This document shows positions 7,594-16,613 of a stretch of 37,681 nucleotides of DNA, in pieces. Both the position numbers and the translations under genes were made by a program. Source of the stretch: Clostridiales bacterium Firm_11 (GTDB taxonomy: Bacteria; Bacillota; Clostridia; Christensenellales; Aristaeellaceae); NCBI GenBank assembly GCA_001604105.1, contig LVAQ01000004.1:139276-176956 (forward strand), in the 5' to 3' direction. Under the pieces are notes generated by a model, which saw nothing but the letters and a program-made list of their open reading frames with translations, did not search any database and was not told the origin of the DNA. Each line of letters begins with the position of its first letter. Position 1 is the stretch's first letter.

Positions 7594-10500
7594 TTGTTTG
7601 AACTGACAAACCTAGATTCCATCCAGATCAGCATGGCATCGCCGGAGAAGATCCTTGATTGGAGCTTCGGTGAGGTTTGCAAACCTGAAACCATCAACTA
7701 CCGCACACTGAAACCCGAGCGCGACGGCCTGTTCTGTGAGCGCATCTTTGGCCCAACCAAAGATTGGGAATGCAACTGCGGCAAATATAAACGCATCAAG
7801 TTCAAGGATAAGAACAAAATCTGCGATAAATGCGGCGTGCAGGTTACCCGCGCCAAGGTGCGCCGTGAGCGCATGGGGCACATCCAGCTTGCGGCGCCCG
7901 TGAGTCACATCTGGTATTTCAAGGGCATCCCCAGCCGCATGGGCATGCTGTTGGACATCAGCCCCCGGGCGCTTGAGAAAGTGCTCTATTTCGCTAATTT
8001 TATCGTGCTGGATCCGGGTGACAGCAAAGTGACGGGACTCAAGCGTCATGAGCTGATCACCGACGCAAAATATCGCGAGCTGGAAGCGCAGCTGGGCAAG
8101 GGCGCGTTTCGCGCTGCCATGGGCGCGGAAGCGGTGAAGGAACTGCTGCTGAGTCTGAATCTGGATGAGATCAGCGAAAAGTTGAAAAAAGAGATCAGTG
8201 ATTTGGCGGAGAAGGAGCGCGAGCGAGACAGCGAAGGGCAGAAGCGCGCCCGCGCCGTCAAACGGTTGGAAGTGGTGGAAGCTTTCCGCCAAAGCGGCAA
8301 CAAGCCGGAATGGATGATCCTGGATGTGATTCCTGTGATTCCGCCGGATTTGCGCCCCATGGTGCAGCTGGACGGCGGCCGTTTTGCCACCAGCGACTTA
8401 AATGACCTCTACCGCCGCGTGATCAACCGCAATAACCGCTTGAAACGCCTTTTGGAGTTGGGCGCGCCGGATATCATCGTGCGCAACGAAAAGCGCATGC
8501 TACAGGAAGCCGTGGATGCACTGATTGACAACGGCCGTCGTGGCCGCGCTGTGACGGGCCCCGGCAACCGCGCGCTCAAGTCGCTTTCGGACTTGCTGCG
8601 CGGCAAACAGGGGCGTTTCCGCCAGAACTTGCTGGGCAAACGCGTAGATTACTCCGGCCGTTCGGTAATCGTGGTTGGACCGGAACTCAAGCTGTACCAG
8701 TGCGGCCTGCCCAAGGAGATGGCGCTGGAGCTTTTCAAGCCGTTTGTGATCGAGCGGCTGGTTTCCCTCAAGTATGCGCACCACGGCAAGAACGCCAAGC
8801 GCATGGTGGAAAAAGGCAAATCCGAAGTGTGGGACATTTTGGAAGGCGTCATCAAAGAGCACCCGGTGCTGCTGAACCGCGCGCCTACGTTGCACCGCCT
8901 TGGCATTCAGGCGTTTGAGCCGATTCTGGTCGAAGGCCGCGCCATTAAGCTGCATCCGTTGGTTTGCACCGCCTATAACGCGGATTTCGACGGAGACCAG
9001 ATGGCCGTGCACGTGCCGCTGTCCATGGAAGCACAGTCCGAAGCCCGCTTCTTGATGCTGGCGCACAATAACATTCTTAAACCACAGGATGGTAAGCCGG
9101 TGATGAGTCCTTCGCAGGATATGGTTATCGGGTGTTATTACCTGACCATGACATACCCCAAGCGAGAGACCCTGAAGTCTGAGGAGATTCCTGTTTTCAG
9201 CAACTATAACGAGGCCATGATGGCCTATCAGACCAACCACATCACCTTGCAGCAGCCAATCCGCGTACGTGTGACGCGCACCTTTGAGGGTGTGACAGGC
9301 AGCAAGATTATCGATTGCACACTGGGCATGCTGGTTTTCAATGAGATCATTCCCCAGGACATTGGCCGCAAGCCGCGTAATTGCCTGGAGGATATGTTCG
9401 CGTTGGAAGTGGATACCCTCTGCGGCAAGAAGGATCTGGGCAGGATTGTCGATCAGGTGTACCTCAAGCATGGCATCCATGATACGGCGCTGGTGCTGGA
9501 CGCCGTCAAAGCGCTTGGCTTTAAGTACTCTACACGCGGCGCCATCACGGTTAGCGTGAGCGATATCCAAGTACCGCCGGAGAAGCCCGCGATGCTTGCG
9601 GAAGCGGATCAGCACGTCAAAGAGATCAATGAAATGTTCATGAGCGGTATGCTCAGTGAAGATGAGCGCTACGGCTCCATCATCGACATCTGGTCAAACA
9701 CCACCAACACCTTACGCGGCATGATCTTGCCGGAGTTGGATGAGCGCAACCCCATTCGTATGATGACGGATTCCGGCGCGCGCGGCAGCGCATCGCAGGT
9801 GGCACAGCTTGCCGGCATGCGCGGACTGATGGCTTCCCCCAGCGGTAAAACCATCGAGCTGCCCATTCGCGCGAACTTCCGTGAGGGGCTTTCGGTGCTG
9901 GAATTCTTCCTGAGCTCCCACGGTAGCCGCAAATCGCTGGCGGATACAGCCTTGCGTACCGCCGACTCCGGCTACCTGACCCGCCGTCTGGTGGACGTAT
10001 CCCATGAAGTGATTGTGCGCGAGCCGGATTGTTTTGCCAAGCGGGGCGAAAAGGTGCGCGGCATCACCATCAATGAAATTACCATCGGCAACCAGGTGAT
10101 CGAGAGTCTGGAAGACCGCCTTATTGGGCGCGTGGCGGCGGAAGACATTGTGCATCCCGTCACGGGCGAGATCATCGCTGCGCTCAACGAGACCATCAAA
10201 CACCAGAAAGCGCGCGAGATTGCGCTCAGCGGGCTCAAGAAGGTACAGGTGCGCAGCGTGCTGACCTGCCGTAACGAGACCGGCGTTTGCGCGCGTTGCT
10301 ATGGCGCCAACCTTGCAACGGGCGAGCCTGTGGACGTGGGCGAAGCTGTGGGTATCGTAGCGGCGCAGGCCATCGGTGAACCGGGCACGCAGCTTACAAT
10401 GCGTACCTTCCACACCGGCGGTGTTGCGGGCGGCGATGATATTACGCAGGGTCTTCCCCGTGTGGAGGAACTCTTTGAAGCACGCAAGCCCAAACGGGAC

Positions 10501-11169
10501 GCTATCCTCAGTGAGATCAGCGGGCGCGTGACCATCGGTGAGAGCAAGAAAAAACGCGAGTTGATCGTAACCGGCGATGAAGATGGGCACGAGCAGAAGA
10601 CCTATCAAATCAACTACGGCAGCCGCCTGAAAGTGACAGACGGGCAAATGGTGGAGGCTGGCGACGAGCTGATTGAAGGTTCCATCAACCCGCACGATCT
10701 GCTCCGCATTTTGGGCGTGAAGGCTGTGCAGGATTACCTCCTGCGCGAAGTGCTCAGCGTGTACCGCCAACAGGGCGTTAACATCAGCGACAAGCACATC
10801 GAAATCATCGTGCGGCAGATGTTGCGCAAGGTGCGTGTGGAAGACAGCGGCGATACCGCATTGCTCCCCGGCGCGCTGGTGGATATCTTCCGCTTTGAAG
10901 AAGCCAACCGCGTCACCATCGAAAAAGGCGGGCGGCCCGCGATTGCCAAGCGAATTCTGCTGGGCATCACCAAGGCGTCGCTGGCTACCGAGAGCTTCCT
11001 ATCCGCCGCCTCTTTCCAGGAGACCACGCGCGTGCTGACCGATGCTGCCATCAAAGGCAAGATCGACCCGCTGCTGGGGCTCAAGGAGAATGTGATCATC
11101 GGCAAACTGATCCCCGCCGGTACGGGAATGAAGCGCTACAAAGACATTGACTTGGTTGAGAATTTCTGA
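7594..11169 (+). CDS. rpoC: RNA polymerase beta' subunit
   Basis: This 1191-residue protein is the beta' subunit. The start is a TTG at 7594 giving [12 protein letters not shown], with GAAAGGAG at 7577-7584; the longer open frame upstream lacks family similarity. The N-terminal zinc ribbon has cysteines at residues 60, 62, 77 and 80. The catalytic Mg-binding motif NADFDGDQ is at 462-469. The second zinc site ([11 protein letters not shown]) and the C-terminal clamp region are present. It has the compact length typical of Firmicutes and no large lineage-specific insertion. It shares a promoter with rpoB and ends in a terminator. Confidence 0.98.
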   Translation: MFELTNLDSIQISMASPEKILDWSFGEVCKPETINYRTLKPERDGLFCERIFGPTKDWECNCGKYKRIKFKDKNKICDKCGVQVTRAKVRRERMGHIQLAAPVSHIWYFKGIPSRMGMLLDISPRALEKVLYFANFIVLDPGDSKVTGLKRHELITDAKYRELEAQLGKGAFRAAMGAEAVKELLLSLNLDEISEKLKKEISDLAEKERERDSEGQKRARAVKRLEVVEAFRQSGNKPEWMILDVIPVIPPDLRPMVQLDGGRFATSDLNDLYRRVINRNNRLKRLLELGAPDIIVRNEKRMLQEAVDALIDNGRRGRAVTGPGNRALKSLSDLLRGKQGRFRQNLLGKRVDYSGRSVIVVGPELKLYQCGLPKEMALELFKPFVIERLVSLKYAHHGKNAKRMVEKGKSEVWDILEGVIKEHPVLLNRAPTLHRLGIQAFEPILVEGRAIKLHPLVCTAYNADFDGDQMAVHVPLSMEAQSEARFLMLAHNNILKPQDGKPVMSPSQDMVIGCYYLTMTYPKRETLKSEEIPVFSNYNEAMMAYQTNHITLQQPIRVRVTRTFEGVTGSKIIDCTLGMLVFNEIIPQDIGRKPRNCLEDMFALEVDTLCGKKDLGRIVDQVYLKHGIHDTALVLDAVKALGFKYSTRGAITVSVSDIQVPPEKPAMLAEADQHVKEINEMFMSGMLSEDERYGSIIDIWSNTTNTLRGMILPELDERNPIRMMTDSGARGSASQVAQLAGMRGLMASPSGKTIELPIRANFREGLSVLEFFLSSHGSRKSLADTALRTADSGYLTRRLVDVSHEVIVREPDCFAKRGEKVRGITINEITIGNQVIESLEDRLIGRVAAEDIVHPVTGEIIAALNETIKHQKAREIALSGLKKVQVRSVLTCRNETGVCARCYGANLATGEPVDVGEAVGIVAAQAIGEPGTQLTMRTFHTGGVAGGDDITQGLPRVEELFEARKPKRDAILSEISGRVTIGESKKKRELIVTGDEDGHEQKTYQINYGSRLKVTDGQMVEAGDELIEGSINPHDLLRILGVKAVQDYLLREVLSVYRQQGVNISDKHIEIIVRQMLRKVRVEDSGDTALLPGALVDIFRFEEANRVTIEKGGRPAIAKRILLGITKASLATESFLSAASFQETTRVLTDAAIKGKIDPLLGLKENVIIGKLIPAGTGMKRYKDIDLVENF

Positions 11170-11183
11170 GAATAGCAAAATCC

Positions 11184-11215
11184 GGCGGTGGGAGCGATCC
11201 CGCCGCCAGGTTTTT
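11184..11215 (+). terminator. rpoC terminator
   Basis: GGCGGTGGGA (11184-11193) pairs with TCCCGCCGCC (11198-11207), followed by AGGTTTTT. The T-run runs directly into the ribosome-binding site of the next gene, so some read-through to the acetyltransferase is likely. Confidence 0.75.
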
Positions 11216-11226
11216 AGGAGGCGGCC

Positions 11227-11733
11227 ATGGGTGATTTGACGATGCGCCTTGCAACGTCAGGGGACATGGAAACGGTTTACGCGATTTTCCGTGATGCGGT
11301 CGATCACATGAACAGGAACGGCATTCCGCAATGGGATGAGGTGTACCCGACGCCTGCCATATTGCAGGAGGATCTTGCACGCGGCGAATTATATGTGGCG
11401 GATGTACCGTGTGATGGCGTACTTGCGGCTGTGGTGCTCAATGAGCAGTGCGACCCGGATTATGACGCCGCCGCCTGGGAAGGCGGGCAGCCTTATGTGA
11501 TTGTGCATCGGCTTTGCGTTTCGCCCTACGCGCAGGGCAAAGGCGTTGGCCGCGCGCTGATGGCTGCGGTGGAGGAATGGGCGAAGGCGCGCGGCTATGC
11601 TGATATCCGATTGGACGCGTTTTCACAAAATCCGCATGCTCTGCGGATGTATACACGGCTTGGCTATGTCAAGCGCGGCGAGGCCAGCTGGCGCAAGGGG
11701 CTATTCTATTTGATGGAGAAGCCGCTGGCATGA
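11227..11733 (+). CDS. GNAT-family N-acetyltransferase
   Basis: This 168-residue protein has the GNAT fold. The acetyl-CoA-binding motif is LCVSPYAQGKGVGRALM at about residues 97-113, followed by the C-terminal block NPHALRMYTRLGYVKRG seen in many small acetyltransferases. AGGAGG precedes the ATG. It begins 57 bases after rpoC, on the far side of a terminator, in the place where the L7Ae/rpsL group often sits in other Firmicutes. The substrate cannot be inferred; candidates include small amines, amino acids or protein N-termini. Confidence 0.85.
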   Translation: MGDLTMRLATSGDMETVYAIFRDAVDHMNRNGIPQWDEVYPTPAILQEDLARGELYVADVPCDGVLAAVVLNEQCDPDYDAAAWEGGQPYVIVHRLCVSPYAQGKGVGRALMAAVEEWAKARGYADIRLDAFSQNPHALRMYTRLGYVKRGEASWRKGLFYLMEKPLA

Positions 11734-11883
11734 GACTGGACCAACTGGAACGTGGCAGTTGGCTTGATATGGGAGTGCGGACAGGAGTCTTCGATATGCA
11801 TACATGGTTTGCCACGCGAAACGATGGTTGAACGAGGTGTACGGCAAAACGGGCAAAATGCGGAAAACCATCGCTTTTTTTCG

Positions 11884-11912
11884 TTGACTTTGAGCGCATA
11901 CTTTGTTATAAT
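11884..11912 (+). promoter_or_regulatory. Promoter of the tRNA-Ser pair
   Basis: TTGACT (11884-11889), a 17-base spacer and TATAAT (11907-11912) lie 24 bases before the first tRNA. This is a strong sigma-A-type promoter, as expected for a stable RNA unit. Confidence 0.8.
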
Positions 11913-11936
11913 CATTCTCGCTGGTTCTTGCTAGAT

Positions 11937-12025
11937 GGAGAGATGGCCGAGCGGTTGATGGCGCTGGTCTTGAAAACCAGTGATGCTGAGAGGCACCGGG
12001 GGTTCGAATCCCTCTCTCTCCGCCA
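11937..12025 (+). tRNA. tRNA-Ser (UGA anticodon)
   Basis: The acceptor stem GGAGAGA pairs with TCTCTCC. The anticodon stem-loop CTGGT-CTTGAAA-ACCAG gives anticodon TGA. The long variable arm is typical of tRNA-Ser, the T loop reads TTCGAAT, and the 3' CCA is encoded (12023-12025). Confidence 0.95.
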
Positions 12026-12047
12026 AAGCATCTTTCTACAGCCATAC

Positions 12048-12138
12048 GGAGAAGTACCCAAGTGGCCGAAGGGGCTCCCCTGCTAAGGGAGTAGGCTGGG
12101 TAACCGGCGCGAGAGTTCAAATCTCTCCTTCTCCGCCA
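12048..12138 (+). tRNA. tRNA-Ser (GCU anticodon)
   Basis: The acceptor stem starts GGAGAAG and ends CTTCTCC. The anticodon stem-loop CTCCC-CTGCTAA-GGGAG gives anticodon GCT. A long variable arm is present and CCA is encoded. It lies 22 bases after the first tRNA-Ser and is probably cotranscribed. Confidence 0.95.
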
Positions 12139-12181
12139 AAAAGGTCGTCAATCTCGTTTGCGAGGTTGGCGGCCTTTTTAT
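12139..12181. terminator. Bidirectional terminator after the tRNA pair
   Basis: A long hairpin pairs AAAAAGGTCGTCAATCTCG with CGAGGTTGGCGGCCTTTTT, with a T-run on each strand. It ends the tRNA transcript and can also stop the converging hydrolase gene. Confidence 0.8.
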
Positions 12182-12233
12182 CTAAGAAGCCCATGGTTAC
12201 TAACATTTCAAGCAACCTCATTCGTGGAAAATA

Positions 12234-13055
12234 TTAAAGTGCAGGGCAATCTGCGCCGCACAAGAAATCCAACACCCGCATATTGAAATCTTTTGCCTCT
12301 TCATACGCAGCATGACCCAATCCCTCAAACAGGTAGAGCGCGCTGCCGGGTATCTGCGCTGCGATTTCTTCTGATGACACGGAACCGACAATTTTATCCA
12401 TACGACCACCCAAAACCAAGGTTGGACACTTGATGGATGCAAGGCTGTCATATGCATTATGGCCAAGACATGATTCGGCTTGGATGATAAAGCGGGAAGC
12501 ATCTTTGGGCTTTCCAACCAGCCCCATCAGCGGATAAATCCAGCGATGGGAGCGAAGATAAGCCTCGCTGTACGATTTTTCGGCCGTATCTATCATGAGC
12601 TTTTTGTATGTTCCGGCTTTTGCCATGGCAAGCCAAGACTGTACAACCGTCTGCATGGTATTGTTGGACTTTGATAGCGTTACAGCAAGCACCGCCTTCT
12701 CGATACGGCTAGGATAATCTGCCGCCAGATGCTGGGCAATCATGCCGCCAAGGGATATACCCAATACGGATGCAGTACGTATTCCTAATGCGTCCATGGC
12801 AAGGCTAACATCCCGTGCCATATCTTTGGTGGTATAGCCATACGTCAATTCATTTATCCGGCTGAATACAAAAACGGTGTACTGCTTTGCGAAAGCGCGA
12901 TACATCCATGCAATGGGCATCGCTGTACCCTTTACGGTTCTCAAACCGTCACCCAGGCCCGGCAGCATGAGCAGCGTTTTATTTCCGTTACCAAAGGAAA
13001 AGTAATCCATCGTATGATTATCAAGCTTGAGTACGCCACTTTTGACATGAAGCAT
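12234..13055 (-). CDS. Alpha/beta hydrolase
   Basis: This 273-residue protein is a typical alpha/beta-fold hydrolase. The nucleophile elbow GISLGG places Ser at residue 101; the likely acid is Asp near 220 (GGRMDKIVG) and the likely base His near 248 (EGLGHAAYEE). The oxyanion-side motif LPGLGDG is near residue 31. No signal peptide or transmembrane segment is seen, so it is cytoplasmic. AGGAGA precedes the ATG. It has its own promoter and is monocistronic. Esterase, lactonase or peptidase activity are all possible; the substrate is unknown. Confidence 0.85.
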   Translation of the reverse strand: MLHVKSGVLKLDNHTMDYFSFGNGNKTLLMLPGLGDGLRTVKGTAMPIAWMYRAFAKQYTVFVFSRINELTYGYTTKDMARDVSLAMDALGIRTASVLGISLGGMIAQHLAADYPSRIEKAVLAVTLSKSNNTMQTVVQSWLAMAKAGTYKKLMIDTAEKSYSEAYLRSHRWIYPLMGLVGKPKDASRFIIQAESCLGHNAYDSLASIKCPTLVLGGRMDKIVGSVSSEEIAAQIPGSALYLFEGLGHAAYEEAKDFNMRVLDFLCGADCPAL

Positions 13056-13092
13056 TTTGGTGTTCTCCTATAACTTTCGGTTTGTTGAGATC

Positions 13093-13121
13093 ATTATACG
13101 CAACGTTCCTTCCTCATACAA
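13093..13121 (-). promoter_or_regulatory. Alpha/beta hydrolase promoter
   Basis: On the minus strand TTGTAT (plus 13116-13121), a 17-base spacer and TATAAT (plus 13093-13098) lie about 40 bases before the start codon. Confidence 0.7.
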
Positions 13122-13452
13122 GCAAAAGCATAGGTTGATCTAACGATGAATGTGAGCTGCTTCCATTTCCAGTAGTTGAAAGGGTTACAACCATTACTGC
13201 GACGCTCCCCTTCACCGCACGCAGCAAGCGAGACTGTTCTTCCCATGCATCCACTACGCGCTGAAGGGTCATAATCGCATCAAGGAAGCACTGCGATTCC
13301 CGTACCCGATTCGCACTGTCCGCATGTGCGGGTTTGAGTCTCTCAAGTTGCCATATGGCCTTCTGTTTCCTGCAAACCAGACCATTGTACTTGTTCTTGA
13401 TCGCATCCTGTGAGCGGTGTTTATTGTTATGATGCGAAGAAAGCTGTCCATA
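13114..13452 (-). pseudogene. Possible decayed coding remnant, unidentified
   Basis: On the minus strand a frame of about 112 codons is open from just after the TAG at 13453-13455 to the TGA at 13114-13116, with no plausible start. Its translation is protein-like and helical, including KAIWQLERLKPAHADSANRV and the coil-like DAIMTLQRVVDAWEEQSRLL, but I do not recognise it. The stop overlaps the hydrolase promoter. An open plus-strand frame also crosses part of this interval, so the coding strand is not certain. Confidence 0.3.
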
Positions 13453-13489
13453 CTATTATCTAGGGGATGCTCTCGGTCGATTTCGCGAT

Positions 13490-13690
13490 TCATTCATCCC
13501 GCTTCCTATGATTAGTCAGCATCGGCGTGCAATCAACAAAACTTTGCGCTCGATTGTTCGCGAGATCACTACCCATTCTCCTGACATGGATCAGATTCAC
13601 AAAGCCATGCAGTAAGCGCGAGGCTTCCACTCAATCGATGGCATCTGCGTCAGCGGTTGTCCGATGATTGAAAAACACCAGCAGAGCACC
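13490..13690 (-). pseudogene. Possible decayed transposase C-terminus (ISL3-like)
   Basis: A minus-strand frame reads VFFNHRTTADADAID, one in-frame TGA (13631-13633), then EASRLLHGFVNLIHVRRMG and ends at a TGA (13490-13492). The pattern of a phenylalanine-rich block, NHRTT, an acidic and alanine block and then a GF motif recalls the C-terminal end of ISL3-type transposases. There is no start codon, ribosome-binding site or inverted terminal repeat. I regard it as a remnant, with the family only a suggestion. Confidence 0.3.
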
Positions 13691-14076
13691 CTAAACGTGC
13701 CTGCGAAAACCGGTATAAATCATAACGCCCTTACCCGTTGACATCGCCTGTCAAGCCAGCTATACTTGAGCTATACACACCACAATACCAATACCAAACC
13801 CAAAGGAATATTGGGCGTTCATCATACTCCAATAAAGGCTGCCGTTAAGTCGCGCATGTACGATGGGAATACCTGCGATGCGGGCAGGCGTGTTTTGCTA
13901 CTCAACCTAAACGCTTTACCTGAGCACATCCCTTCGTTGGAAATGCAACGCACCGTTGATTTGCTTTTGGCTCGCACATCATCCATCCGTTACCGCAGGA
14001 TACACATAACAATACCGCTTGACCCATGACATCATCAATACCGCCATGGATGGCGCAGCAAGAAAGGATGGTCATC
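13691..14076. other. Interval upstream of the TspO-like gene, no gene seen
   Basis: Short open frames occur on both strands but lack ribosome-binding sites and recognisable motifs. No strong promoter for the TspO-like gene is apparent. Confidence 0.4.
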
Positions 14077-14871
14077 ATGAAAGCTACGGCAAAATCCTGG
14101 TTGAATCTTGGACTGTATCTGCTTACACTCGCGATCAATACGCTGGGGGCCATTGGCATCATCAATGGAATGTCCCAAAGAGCCATCTCGGATGCTTATC
14201 CCACACTCATTACGCCTTCTACTTCCACCTTTAGCATCTGGGGCGTCATTTACGCGCTGCTACTCATCTCCCTTGTTTTCATGATCATTACGAACAAGGA
14301 TGAACGCACAACGAAGCTGATCAACAAGATCAGCGTGCCTTTCTGGGTATCCTGCGGCGCCAATATCCTCTGGATTATCACGTTTTCCTACGAATGGATC
14401 GGTATATCCACACTGCTGATCCTCGCTTATGCCGTAAGTCTCGCCATCCTTGTGGGAAGGCTGAATACACCGGATGGGATCGGCCAAAAGGTTAACGCGC
14501 TTGCGTTTGGCGTCTATCTGGGGTGGCTGATCATCGCATCGGTGGTCAATGTAGCGGCTTTCCTTGTACAGGTGAAATGGGATGGCTTTGGCCTTGCGGC
14601 AGGAACCTGGGCGTTGATCATCCTCATTGTGGCGCTGCTGTTGACCTGCCTGATTCAGTTGCGGTTGCGCAATGCCGCCATCACACTGCCGCTCGCGTGG
14701 GCGTACTTTGGCATCTGGCAGCAGCATCGCGCGCAAGGGATCTTCGCGGGTCAGTACCCCGCCATTGTGGCTGCAACCATTATCATCGGCGTTATCTATG
14801 TGCTGATTGCAGTTTATATATTCATCCAAAATGGACGCTGCTTACTGCCCAAGTCAAGAACCGAAGCATAA
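14077..14871 (+). CDS. TspO/MBR-related tryptophan-rich membrane protein
   Basis: This 264-residue membrane protein has about seven hydrophobic segments and tryptophans near the membrane edges (FSIWGVIY near residue 55, WVSCGANILWIITFSYEW near 90-110, LAWAYFGIWQQH near 210). It belongs with the larger tryptophan-rich relatives of TspO/MBR proteins, which bind tetrapyrroles or other hydrophobic ligands; classical TspO is about 160 residues with five helices. I use the ATG at 14077 with AGAAAGG upstream; the frame stays open to 14026. It precedes a photolyase on the same strand, a pairing that suggests a light or oxidative-damage context. Its biochemical role is not known. Confidence 0.7.
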   Translation: MKATAKSWLNLGLYLLTLAINTLGAIGIINGMSQRAISDAYPTLITPSTSTFSIWGVIYALLLISLVFMIITNKDERTTKLINKISVPFWVSCGANILWIITFSYEWIGISTLLILAYAVSLAILVGRLNTPDGIGQKVNALAFGVYLGWLIIASVVNVAAFLVQVKWDGFGLAAGTWALIILIVALLLTCLIQLRLRNAAITLPLAWAYFGIWQQHRAQGIFAGQYPAIVAATIIIGVIYVLIAVYIFIQNGRCLLPKSRTEA

Positions 14872-15202
14872 GATGGCAGCCATCCCATAAGGCTCATAAT
14901 ATCACGCGATTCCACTGCATCCTTGTAACGCCTGGCTTTTTCAGCATCTATTGCCAGATTGGCGTGTATTGGTGTTCTTAGTGTAGCAATGCCCTCGCTT
15001 CCTTGAGCGGCTGTTTGCGGAAGAATCCCTGTTGCAGCTGTGTTAAGTAGGCACAGAGCGCGTACTTACCGCGAAGCACACCGATGGACGTTTGCATAGG
15101 CATCTGGGGAACTGATAAAAGCCAGGCCGGTTCTCACCTTTATGCGGAGGATGTGCCTGCATATGGCCGGCAGCCCAAGCATCCGAAGGCAAGGGAGCGC
15201 AT
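14872..15202 (+). other. Gene-free interval before the photolyase
   Basis: I see no reliable frame, terminator or consensus promoter. The photolyase ribosome-binding site (AAGGGAG, about 15190-15196) lies at its right end. Whether the TspO-like gene and the photolyase share a transcript cannot be decided. Confidence 0.4.
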
Positions 15203-16576
15203 ATGATCCCTAACGAAAGAATCCAAGCCCTGAATACGAAGGATATCGTGAATCGACCTTACGTACTCTACTGGATGCAGAGTGCGCAACGGGTCGTGTA
15301 TAATCATGCCCTTGAATACGCCGTACGCACTGCCAACATGCTGCAAAAACCCTTGCTCGTCTACTTTGGCATCACAGAGAATTTTCCGCAGGCCAATGAG
15401 CGGCATTATTGTTTCATGCTGGATGGCTTACGGGAGGTTAAGGCGGCGCTGGCACAACGCAACATCGGCATGCTCATCCGGAGGATTTCCCCGGAAATCG
15501 GAGCGCTTGCGTTAGCTGATGACGCGGCTTTGATTGTTGTGGACAGGGGATACTTGCGCATTGAGCGGGCATGGCGTAAACATGTGGCTGATTTGGCGCC
15601 CTGCCCCGTGGTGCAGGTGGAGACCAATGTCATCGTGCCTGTCCAAACCGCTTCATCCAAAGAAGAGTATGCCGCAAGAACACTCAGGCCCAGGATTGAG
15701 CGCCTGCTGCCCGATTTCGCACAGCCGCTGGAAGCGCATGCGGTGAACATCAGCTCGACCCATCTACCCTTGTCGCTTACCCCCTTTGCCATTGAAGATA
15801 CCCACGCCGCGCTGAACCTGCTTCATGTGGATAAAACGGTAAAGCCGTATACCCGTGTTCTTGGCGGCACAAGCCAGGCGGAATCCCTCCTGCGTGAATT
15901 CATCAGGAACAAACTGCATCGGTATGCGGCGCAGAAAAACGACCCCGGTTATGATGCCACCTCCAACTTGAGCCCATATCTGCACTTCGGCCAAATCTCC
16001 CCGCTGTATATCTATTTGCAGCTCATGGCAACGCCGCTGGAAGCGCGGAAGGTTTTTCTGGAGGAGGTCATTGTACGGCGGGAGTTGAGCTTGAATTTTG
16101 TCTTGTATAACAGCTTCTATGACACATACGATTCGATACCGGACTGGGCAAAAGCGACGCTTGCGAAACATGGCGGCGACCTGAGGGCTTACCGCTATAC
16201 GCGCAGTGCGTTGGAAGAAGCGAAGACGCATGATCCGTATTGGAATGCCGCGCAGCGGGAAATGCTTGTAACCGGGAAAATGAACGGCTATATGCGCATG
16301 TACTGGGGCAAGAAGATACTGGAATGGTGCGATACCCCGCAAGAAGCTTACCAGACAGCGGTTTACCTGAACAACCGGTATAACCTGGATGGCCGGGATC
16401 CTAACGCGTATGCGGGGATTGCCTGGTGCTTTGGCAAGCATGACAGGCCATGGAAGGAAAGGGAAGTATTCGGCACGGTACGGTATATGAACGCACGCGG
16501 GCTGGAGCGGAAATTCGACATGCAACGGTACTTGGATAGAGTCAAACGCCTAACCGAGCAAGCCACCCCCGAATAA
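15203..16576 (+). CDS. phr: Class II CPD photolyase
   Basis: This 457-residue enzyme is a deoxyribodipyrimidine photolyase, which uses FAD and light to split cyclobutane pyrimidine dimers. It is of class II: the N-terminus carries YWMQSAQRVVYNHALEYAV, and the C-terminal FAD domain carries GKHDRPWKEREVFGTVRYMN and RGLERKFD, which are diagnostic of that class. The length is normal and the frame is intact. The DUF523 gene follows after 37 bases on the same strand, so the two are probably cotranscribed. Class II enzymes are found in many anaerobes and archaea. Confidence 0.93.
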   Translation: MIPNERIQALNTKDIVNRPYVLYWMQSAQRVVYNHALEYAVRTANMLQKPLLVYFGITENFPQANERHYCFMLDGLREVKAALAQRNIGMLIRRISPEIGALALADDAALIVVDRGYLRIERAWRKHVADLAPCPVVQVETNVIVPVQTASSKEEYAARTLRPRIERLLPDFAQPLEAHAVNISSTHLPLSLTPFAIEDTHAALNLLHVDKTVKPYTRVLGGTSQAESLLREFIRNKLHRYAAQKNDPGYDATSNLSPYLHFGQISPLYIYLQLMATPLEARKVFLEEVIVRRELSLNFVLYNSFYDTYDSIPDWAKATLAKHGGDLRAYRYTRSALEEAKTHDPYWNAAQREMLVTGKMNGYMRMYWGKKILEWCDTPQEAYQTAVYLNNRYNLDGRDPNAYAGIAWCFGKHDRPWKEREVFGTVRYMNARGLERKFDMQRYLDRVKRLTEQATPE

Positions 16577-16613
16577 TCGTCCCGCCAACATCCATCAGAA
16601 ATGAGGATTGAAC

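Noticed and set aside
9712..10797. A 361-codon frame antisense to rpoC.
   Set aside because: The rpoC reading is certain in this interval; the antisense translation has no recognisable domain.
15140..15406. An 88-codon minus-strand frame over the photolyase start.
   Set aside because: It overlaps the secure photolyase coding region and has no start signal.
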